From positions 1-64,000 of the forward strand of contig NZ_SLWQ01000008.1 in the NCBI RefSeq assembly GCF_004342425.1: a stretch of 64,000 nt of DNA. The letters are read 5' to 3'. The notes under the pieces were generated by a model that did no database searches, had not been told where the DNA came from, and worked only from the letters and a program-made list of their open reading frames with translations. Position numbers and translations under genes: made by a program. Positions 58,701-64,000 of this stretch are shown here, one piece after another (the first letter of the stretch is position 1; each line of letters opens with the position of its first letter). The stretch is from Dokdonella fugitiva (GTDB taxonomy: Bacteria > Pseudomonadota > Gammaproteobacteria > Xanthomonadales > Rhodanobacteraceae).

Positions 58701-60685
58701 GCGAGAGCCAGTACGGCGGTGCGGACACCGAGACGATCGTGCGCGCGCCGCTGGTCGCGGAGATCTCGACGCCGCGCGTGCTCGCGCCCGGCGACAGGTC
58801 GGCGCTGACGCTGGACCTGCAGAACTTCTCCGGCAGCGAACGCGAATTCGCGGTCAAGGTGTCGACGCACAAGCCGCTCGCGATCGACAAGGGCGAGCGC
58901 AAGGTCAAGCTCGCCGACGGCGCGAAGACGACGCTGGAGTTCCCGCTCGCCGCGCTCGACGGGTACGGCGTCGGCAGGATCAACGTGCAGGCGTCGAGCG
59001 GCGAGATCAGGATCGACCGCCATTTCGAGATGGTCGTGCGCGCGGCCTGGCCGGGCGTGATGCGCTCGAGCGCACGTTCGCTCGAGACGCTCGCGCCGGT
59101 GACGCTCGGCAGCGAGTCGATCGAGGGTCTCATCGCCGACTCGGTGGCCGCGCGCCTGACCGTGTCGAGCCTGCCGCCGCTGCCGTTCGCGGCGGCACTG
59201 CAGGATCTCCTCAAGTATCCGTACGGCTGCATCGAGCAGACCACGAGCAAGGGCTACGGCGCGCTGCTGCTCGACGACAAGACGGCGGAAAACCTGCACA
59301 CCGACGGCCTGCCGCCCGACCAGCGCAAGCAGCGCGTCGACGGCGCGATCGGCCGCATCGCCTCGATGCAGATCCCGTCCGGCCACTTCTCGATGTGGGG
59401 CGGCGACAGCTACGTCAACGAATACATCACGCCGTACGTGGTCGAGTTCCTCGAGGATGCGCGCGACGAAGGCTTCCTCGTGCCCGACGAGATGCTGCAG
59501 AAGGCGCTCAAGCGGCTCAACGACGACCTGCTCTCGGGCGGCCATCCGTTCTACGGCTACGAGCACGGCGACCACCTGCGCTTCGCCAACGAGGCGTATT
59601 CGGGCTACGTACTCGCGCGCGTGAACCGCGCGCCGCTCGGCACCCTGCGTGCGCTCTACGACAACGACAAGGGCAAGTCGGTGACCGCACTGCCGCTCGT
59701 GCACCTCGCGATCGCGCTCAAGCTCATGGGCGACGAGCCGCGCGCGCAGAAGGCGATCGCCGATGCATTCGCGATGAAGGTCGAACGGCCGTGGTACCTC
59801 GGCGACTACGGCTCGAACCTGCGCGACACCTCGCTCATGCTCGCGCTCGCGCACCGCTACGGCCTGTCCAGGCCGGAATACGACGGCCGCATCTTCGACG
59901 TCGCGCGCTCGCTCACCAACGAAGAACACCAGGCCGACGCCCAGCAGCGCCGGTCCGGGCATCGCTGGCTCTGGCTCAGCACGCAGGAACAGATCGCGAT
60001 CGCCCGCCTCGGCAAGACGCTGATCAAGGACGGCGACAAGGTCGTCTCCGGCACGCTCGCGATCGGCGCGAACACGAGCGAAATCAGCCCCGACCGCCTG
60101 TGGAGCCGACAGTTCGGCGGTGCCGACCTCGCCGCGGGCGTGCGCTTCACGCCGCAGGGCGACCTGCCGCTGTACGCGAGCACCGACGTCGCCGGCGTGC
60201 CGAAGACGGCGCCCGCGCCGGATGACCACTACGTGTCGATCCAGCGCCAGTTCTACACGCTCGACGGCAAGCCGTGGGAACCCGCTCCGCTCAAGGAGGG
60301 CGACAGCCTCATCGTCGGCCTCAGGCTCGAGGCGCGCGAGGCGATGCCGGATGCGCTGCTGGTCGACCTGCTGCCCGGTGGCCTCGAGATCGAGAATTTC
60401 AACCTCACCGACGCCAAGCAATGGGCCGACGTCGTCGTCGACGGCATCTCGATCACCGATCGCGCGCAGGCCGCGGACGTGCGCCATGAGGAGTTCCGCG
60501 ATGATCGCTACGTCGCCGCGCTCAACCTCGGCAAGGGCCAGACCGCGCACGTGTTCTACCTCGTGCGCGCGGTGACGCCGGGCACGTTCCAGGTACCGCC
60601 GCCGCTGGTCGAGGACATGTACATGCCGCAGGTGCGCGGCATCGGCAAGAGCACGCCGGCGACGCTGAAGGTGATCGAGCCGTAA
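55727..60685 (+). CDS. yfhM: Bacterial alpha-2-macroglobulin lipoprotein
   Basis: 1652-residue periplasmic protease trap. The lipobox LAAC gives acylated Cys26. Several macroglobulin domains with repeated FAWSDRDLYRPGETI-type motifs lead to the thioester CIEQ at Cys1168 (YPYGCIEQTTSKGYGALLL by parts) and the helical thioester domain (GHFSMWGGDSYVNEYITPYV). The receptor-binding-like C-terminus ends STPATLKVIEP. It is thought to trap proteases entering the periplasm. pbpC follows 101 bp downstream, the common pairing that links defence with murein repair. Confidence 0.95.
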   Translation: MDLRSPASRLRLVGTALLVAASLAACNRPADQVPEVQGRKPIAAEAAKPAKVEGFALASARAEQHDGQLALALEFSQPLVGTQAFDTLVAVTDAKGAAVQGSWSLDDDGKTLHFPFVQADQSYAVKVKGELAAADGKLLGSEVAKDIYTGPMEPNAAFASQGNVLPARETRGLPVISVNVKDVDVEFLRVRDDEVANFFAAYQKNGKRSSYELDPRYGWGREGSPLAQIADSVYANRFALAGKDNERAVNYLPIQSIAELSKPGLYFAVMKRAGTFNDEYETSFFFVSDIGLHTRAYAETLFVHAASLKSGAPLAGVELSVLDGKGESIVAGKTDGNGNAQLAYALKADQVLVARSGNDVSLLPFNQPALDLSDFAVAGRKQAWFDVFAWSDRDLYRPGETIALSALLRDYDGNLIKPQPLFITLKQPDGRTYAETKLEPKDLNYFEWSREIPVDAPTGRWQVEFRTDPKSSQVTQGLTFRIEEFLPERLKLDLTSEQAVLKPGEPLKLAVEGDYLYGAPAAGNRFTARLTVAADQHPVDAHKDFFFGDPTVDLPKEARDVVDDALDEDGKLEQDIEIPEGAKPATPLAALLSGSVYESGGRTVTRTLKRTVWPADALVGIRPLFDLAQGSDARGRAGFELIRSNAAGDLLAGQRLKLTLVREHRDYHWTFDKDSGWHFEYVQRYEDSEKRDIDVEAGKVAKFDVPVDWGNYRIEILDPATGLTTRLPFFAGWSWNDDNRGKEARPDKVKLALDKPSYHEGDTLKVTITPPQGGPGLLLVESDHLIYSKNIDAQPGAVFEIPVTKEFERHDVYVTALVFRGGSAVDKITPARAVGEAWVPMDRANRKIDVAIDAPKQMKPETDLPVAVKAPALAGKKAYVTVSAVDVGILNITRFARPDANAWFFAQRALGIDAYDLYGRVIESFDGNTAKLRYGGDMALGALPQARRPTAKVLTVDLFSGVVALDARGEAKVALKMPDFNGTVRIVAQVFGESQYGGADTETIVRAPLVAEISTPRVLAPGDRSALTLDLQNFSGSEREFAVKVSTHKPLAIDKGERKVKLADGAKTTLEFPLAALDGYGVGRINVQASSGEIRIDRHFEMVVRAAWPGVMRSSARSLETLAPVTLGSESIEGLIADSVAARLTVSSLPPLPFAAALQDLLKYPYGCIEQTTSKGYGALLLDDKTAENLHTDGLPPDQRKQRVDGAIGRIASMQIPSGHFSMWGGDSYVNEYITPYVVEFLEDARDEGFLVPDEMLQKALKRLNDDLLSGGHPFYGYEHGDHLRFANEAYSGYVLARVNRAPLGTLRALYDNDKGKSVTALPLVHLAIALKLMGDEPRAQKAIADAFAMKVERPWYLGDYGSNLRDTSLMLALAHRYGLSRPEYDGRIFDVARSLTNEEHQADAQQRRSGHRWLWLSTQEQIAIARLGKTLIKDGDKVVSGTLAIGANTSEISPDRLWSRQFGGADLAAGVRFTPQGDLPLYASTDVAGVPKTAPAPDDHYVSIQRQFYTLDGKPWEPAPLKEGDSLIVGLRLEAREAMPDALLVDLLPGGLEIENFNLTDAKQWADVVVDGISITDRAQAADVRHEEFRDDRYVAALNLGKGQTAHVFYLVRAVTPGTFQVPPPLVEDMYMPQVRGIGKSTPATLKVIEP

Positions 60686-60786
60686 CGTCCCATCGCACGA
60701 CGTCCCGCTGCCCTTCCCCTTCGAGACCATTCGAAGGTGGAGGGCCGTGGGATGGCCGGTCGCCGGGCAAACACGCAACGGGGTCG

Positions 60787-63132
60787 ATGAAGACGCGCAT
60801 CGTCAAGCTACTCCGCGGTGCGGCCACCCTGCTCCTGTGCCTGTTGGTGCTCGCCGTCGTGCTCGACCGCCTGTTCCCGCTGCCGCTGCCCGACGGTTCG
60901 CGCGGCAGCACGGTCGTGCTCGCACGTGACGGCACGCCGCTGCGCGCGTTTCCGGACCGCGACGGCGTCTGGCGCTATCCGGTCGCCGTCGAAGACGTCT
61001 CGCCGCTCTACATCCAGGCGCTGCTCACCTACGAGGACCGCTGGTTCTGGCGCCACCCCGGCGTCAATCCGCTCGCGCTCGCGCGCGCGTTCGCGCAATG
61101 GATCGTGCACGGGCGCCTCGTTTCCGGCGGCTCGACGCTGACCATGCAGGTCGCGCGCATCCTCGACGGCACGCCGCACAGCACGCTCGGCAAGCTGCGC
61201 CAGATCGCGCGTGCGCTGCAGCTCGAGGCGCACCTCTCCAAGCGCCGGATCCTCGCGCTCTATCTCGAACGCGCGCCGTTCGGCGGCACGATCGAAGGCG
61301 TCGAGGCCGCGTCGTGGGCTTACCTCGGCAAGCCTGCCTCGCGCCTCTCGCGCGCGGAGGCCGCGCTGCTCGCGGTGCTGCCGCAGATGCCGAGCCGGCT
61401 GCGGCCCGACCGCAACCCCGATGCCGCGCGCGCCGCCCGCGACAAGGTGCTCGCGCGCATGGCCGACCTCGGCGTGTGGACGCGCGCGGAGGTGGACGAT
61501 GCACGCGTCGAGTCGGTCGCCGCGCGCGCACTGCAGCCGCCGCTGAGCGCGGCGCTGCTGGCCGAACGCCTGCACGCGGAACGACCGCGCGAACGGCGCA
61601 TCACGACGACGATCGACGCCGAGTTGCAACGCGCGCTCGAGGCCCGCGTGAGCGACTACCTCGGGCGCCTGCCCGAACGCACCTCGGCCGCCCTGCTCGT
61701 CGTCGACAACCGTACGCTCGAAGCACGCGCCTATGTCGGCTCGGCCGAATTCGGCGACGAGCAGCGGCTCGGCCACGTCGACATGGTGCGCGCGTGGCGC
61801 TCGCCGGGGTCGACGCTCAAGCCGTTCCTCTACGGCCTCGCGCTCGACGATGGATTGATCGACTCGGAAAGCCTGCTCGTCGACGCGCCGCAGTCGTTCG
61901 GCGGCTACCGGCCGGGCAACTTCGACCTCGCCTACAACGGGCCGATCGGCGCCGCCGAAGCGTTGCGCCTGTCGCTCAACGTGCCCGCAGTCGATCTCGT
62001 CGACCGCATCGGCCCGGCGCGTTTCGCCGCACGCCTCGCCAATGCCGGGCTCGACCTGCGCCTGCCGCGCGGCGCCGAACCGAATATGTCGGTGATCCTC
62101 GGCGGCACCGGCGTGCGCATGGAGGATCTCGTCGGCGCCTACACGGCGTTCAACCGTGGCGGCGTCGCCGGTCGCGTGCGCTACGCGCGCGACGACGCGA
62201 CGATCGACCGGCGCATCCTCTCCGAAGGCGCGGCCTGGATCGTGCGCGACATCCTCGAGGCGAACCCGCGCCCGGGCTATGCGCCGGGCACGTTCGATCC
62301 CGGCACGCGACCGCGCGTGGCATGGAAGACCGGCACGAGCTACGGCTATCGCGACGCATGGGCGGTCGGCGCGACGCGCGCGTACACGGTCGCAGTGTGG
62401 ATAGGCCGCCCCGACGGCACGCCGCTGCCGGGCCAGTACGGCGCCGTGACCGCCTTGCCGCTGATGTTCCAGGTCGTCGACAGCCTGCCGCGCAACGCGA
62501 TCGCCGCCGCGCCTTCGCCACCACCGCCGAGCGTGAGCCAGCGCGAGGTGTGCTGGCCGCTCGGGCTCGCCTTCGATCCCGCGCACCCGGAGCTGTGTCA
62601 CCAGAAGCATACGGCCTGGGTGCTCGATGGCGTGGTGCCACCGACGCTCGCCGAACGCGACGCGACGAGCTGGAGCGCGGGCCTTCTCCACCTGCGCATC
62701 GACGCGGCCACGGGCGAGCGCCTCGGCCCCGGCTGCACGCGCAAGCACATGCGCGAGATCGAGGTCGCGCGCTGGCCTGCCCTCGCCTATCCATGGCTGT
62801 CGCGCGACCTGCGCCGGCGCGCGAGCCTGCCCGCGCTCGCGCGTGGCTGCGCCGACGACGGCCTCGGCACGACCCTGCCGCTGCGCATCGACGGCATCGG
62901 CCCCGACGCTGCGATCGCGCGCGCGCCCAACAGCAGCACGCCGGCGACCCTGCATCTGCGCGCGCTCGGTGCGACGGGCGAGGTGCAATGGCTCGTCAAC
63001 GGCCGTCTCGCCGGCAGCACGCAAGGTGCCGGCGTGTTCGCGCACGCATTCGAGCAGACCGGCCCGCAGACGATCACGGCGCTCGCCGACGGCGGCGCCT
63101 GGGCGCAGGTGCGGCTGCGCGTACTGCGCTGA
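60787..63132 (+). CDS. pbpC: Penicillin-binding protein 1C
   Basis: 781-residue bifunctional murein synthase anchored by one helix (residues 9-27). The GT51 glycosyltransferase domain has the catalytic Glu83 (YEDRWFWRHPG) and GGSTLTMQVAR. The transpeptidase domain has Ser342-x-x-Lys345 (SPGSTLKPF), SLN at 396-398 and KTGTS from Lys514. The C-terminal BiPBP_C domain follows from about residue 690. Companion of the upstream alpha-2-macroglobulin gene. ATG 60787 gives MKTRIVKLLRG. Confidence 0.96.
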   Translation: MKTRIVKLLRGAATLLLCLLVLAVVLDRLFPLPLPDGSRGSTVVLARDGTPLRAFPDRDGVWRYPVAVEDVSPLYIQALLTYEDRWFWRHPGVNPLALARAFAQWIVHGRLVSGGSTLTMQVARILDGTPHSTLGKLRQIARALQLEAHLSKRRILALYLERAPFGGTIEGVEAASWAYLGKPASRLSRAEAALLAVLPQMPSRLRPDRNPDAARAARDKVLARMADLGVWTRAEVDDARVESVAARALQPPLSAALLAERLHAERPRERRITTTIDAELQRALEARVSDYLGRLPERTSAALLVVDNRTLEARAYVGSAEFGDEQRLGHVDMVRAWRSPGSTLKPFLYGLALDDGLIDSESLLVDAPQSFGGYRPGNFDLAYNGPIGAAEALRLSLNVPAVDLVDRIGPARFAARLANAGLDLRLPRGAEPNMSVILGGTGVRMEDLVGAYTAFNRGGVAGRVRYARDDATIDRRILSEGAAWIVRDILEANPRPGYAPGTFDPGTRPRVAWKTGTSYGYRDAWAVGATRAYTVAVWIGRPDGTPLPGQYGAVTALPLMFQVVDSLPRNAIAAAPSPPPPSVSQREVCWPLGLAFDPAHPELCHQKHTAWVLDGVVPPTLAERDATSWSAGLLHLRIDAATGERLGPGCTRKHMREIEVARWPALAYPWLSRDLRRRASLPALARGCADDGLGTTLPLRIDGIGPDAAIARAPNSSTPATLHLRALGATGEVQWLVNGRLAGSTQGAGVFAHAFEQTGPQTITALADGGAWAQVRLRVLR

Positions 63133-63140
63133 CGAAAGGA

Positions 63141-63359
63141 ATGGCGGCGGCTTCCGGTCTCTCCACCCGACCGGCGACGATGATGCTGCACTGCATCGTC
63201 GGCGCGTCGTGCAAGGAAGCGCCCGCGACCACGGTCCTGTTCGCCGTACGCGACCATTGCAGTGCAGCAATCGACGAAGCGTTCGCCGCCAGCGGCGAAG
63301 CGTGGCATCGAAAGCGACCGTTGCGGGTCGAATACGCCGCGTTGACGCAAACGCGCTAA
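63141..63359 (+). CDS. Small hypothetical protein (weak)
   Basis: 72 residues with Cys/His content (MMLHCIVGASCKEAPATTVL) and a basic tail. Codons have the GC-rich third positions of the genome, but no good ribosome-binding site is present; AAAGGA is too close to ATG 63141. A start at one of two internal ATGs (63180 region) is possible. No family recognised. Confidence 0.35.
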   Translation: MAAASGLSTRPATMMLHCIVGASCKEAPATTVLFAVRDHCSAAIDEAFAASGEAWHRKRPLRVEYAALTQTR

Positions 63360-63435
63360 CGTAGAGAGGCCAGTCGCCGGACGCTCGGCGCAATCAACGG
63401 GCTCGCGCCCATCATCCACCATGGAGATCACTCGA

Positions 63436-63936
63436 ATGTCCAGCAAGATCGGCAATACCCTCGGCGTCGCGATCGGCGCAGCGTTCATCGGTTCGCTCTC
63501 GCTGAGCCAGCTCGCCGCGGCCAGCCCGGCGTTCCAGGCCAGCGACCTTGCGACCGGCTACATGCTCGCGGCCGCGGGCGAAGGCAAGTGTGGCGAAGGC
63601 AAGTGCGGCATCGAGAAGATGGACAGCAACAAGGACGGCAAGGTGTCGATGGACGAGATGAAGGCGATGAAGACCGCCAATCTCGAACAGCACTTCAAGG
63701 AAGCCGACACCAATGGCGACGGCTTCATCGACAAGGCCGAAATGGACGCGCACCACGCCGCGATGAAGAAGAAGGGCCACGAGGGCTCGTGCGGCGGCGA
63801 CAAGAAGAAGGCCGAGGGTTCGTGCGGCGGCGACAAGAAGAAGGCGGAAGGCTCCTGCGGCGGCGACAAGAAGTCCGCCGAGGGCTCGTGTGGCGGCCAC
63901 AAGGACGCCGAGGGCAGCTGCGGCGGCGCCCGCTGA
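63436..63936 (+). CDS. Secreted EF-hand, EGKCG/EGSCGG-repeat protein: probable bufferin/HvfA-type RiPP precursor
   Basis: 166 residues. A signal peptide (residues about 1-30, GVAIGAAFIGSLSLSQLAAA) precedes a double EGKCG motif at residues 49-58 (Cys52, Cys57). Two EF-hand loops follow: D63-N65-D67-K69-S71-E74 and D91-N93-D95-F97-D99-E102. Five EGSCGG repeats run from 116 to the end, with Cys119, 130, 141, 152 and 162, mostly in an 11-residue unit EGSCGGDKKKA. In HvfA/bufferin families the EGKC motif is oxidised to copper-binding oxazolone-thioamide groups by a DUF692 enzyme; such an enzyme appears to start one base after this stop codon. ATG 63436 has GGAG 9 nt upstream, better than ATG 63421. 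Copper binding or buffering is inferred from family knowledge. Confidence 0.8.
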   Translation: MSSKIGNTLGVAIGAAFIGSLSLSQLAAASPAFQASDLATGYMLAAAGEGKCGEGKCGIEKMDSNKDGKVSMDEMKAMKTANLEQHFKEADTNGDGFIDKAEMDAHHAAMKKKGHEGSCGGDKKKAEGSCGGDKKKAEGSCGGDKKSAEGSCGGHKDAEGSCGGAR

Positions 63937-63937
63937 A

Positions 63938-64000
63938 ATGTCCTTCCGTAGTCCCGCGCTGCACGGTGCAGGACTCGGCCTGCGGCGGGCCCTGCTGGGC
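63938..64000 (+). CDS. N-terminus of a DUF692-like (MNIO) RiPP-modifying enzyme, cut by the window edge
   Basis: The 21 codons at the edge read MSFRSPALHGAGLGLRRALL, then G. GAGLGLRR is the typical opening of DUF692/MbnB-like multinuclear iron oxygenases encoded beside bufferin or HvfA precursors. The start follows the precursor stop by one base, so translation is coupled. The call rests on about eight diagnostic residues plus context; the rest of the gene is outside the window. Confidence 0.65.
   Translation, partial: MSFRSPALHGAGLGLRRALLG

Noticed and set aside
55724..60778. A minus-strand open frame of 1684 codons antisense to the alpha-2-macroglobulin gene
   Set aside because: It is rich in Arg/Val/Glu/Ala with no domain, signal or repeat logic, as expected for the antisense shadow of a GC-rich gene. 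The plus-strand gene has a lipobox, thioester and full domain order.

Overview
The window is about 64 kb of very GC-rich DNA (roughly 70 %, by eye) from a Gram-negative bacterium. It most resembles a gammaproteobacterium of the Lysobacterales/Xanthomonadales, probably Rhodanobacteraceae (Dokdonella-like). The reasons are a copLAB copper operon, a xanthomonad-type GlcNAc-utilisation cluster (TonB receptor, Glk-type kinase, LacI regulator, SIS-type deaminase), a MetX-like protein of the serine O-succinyltransferase type, dispersed repeats of the TGTAGGAGC...TGTGCG type, and several secreted proteins ending in an IFxDGF(E/D)-like tail. The taxonomy is an inference from gene content.

Layout. 1-720: an attC-like recombination site followed by a small membrane-protein ORF, possibly a cassette of a chromosomal integron. 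0.8-5.5 kb: a minus-strand phospholipid block (PlsC-like acyltransferase, CdsA, CDP-alcohol phosphotransferase) and an AsmA protein. 5.6-8.9 kb: a MetX-family acyltransferase, a two-gene secreted module whose second gene looks frameshifted, and cysteine dioxygenase. 8.9-17.6 kb: tRNA-Leu(CAA), then a dense run of very small proteins (DUF2188 twice, DUF3309, DUF421, DUF6766, histone-H1-like, ferritin-like, SDR, isochorismatase-like and several unknowns) that looks like a stress island.

17.6-28.7 kb: a GlcNAc/chitooligosaccharide regulon arranged around a divergent promoter with a perfect LacI-type palindrome. Leftward lie glucokinase, a TonB-dependent receptor and a lipoprotein beta-hexosaminidase. 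Rightward lie a sugar permease, NagR, a SIS-type GlcN-6-P deaminase and NagA. Together they would cut, import, phosphorylate, deacetylate and deaminate amino sugars. 28.9-32.7 kb: a DGPF protein with an ECF42-type sigma factor, then a chagasin-like inhibitor with a papain-like protease. 32.7-39.1 kb: serS, two MFS transporters, a TetR repressor with paired operators, a repeat-rich gap and rarA.

39.2-48.0 kb: a beta-helix exoprotein, a CsgG-like protein with a coupled periplasmic partner, copLAB, rlmJ, small proteins and a GFA-domain protein. 48.2-55.4 kb: an operon of two secreted repeat/beta proteins and a winged-helix/TPR membrane regulator. 55.7-63.1 kb: a bacterial alpha-2-macroglobulin with penicillin-binding protein 1C. 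63.4 kb to the right edge: a secreted EF-hand protein rich in EGKCG and EGSCGG repeats, directly followed by the start of a DUF692-like (MNIO) enzyme. This is a probable bufferin/HvfA-type RiPP locus cut by the window edge and is the most notable system here.
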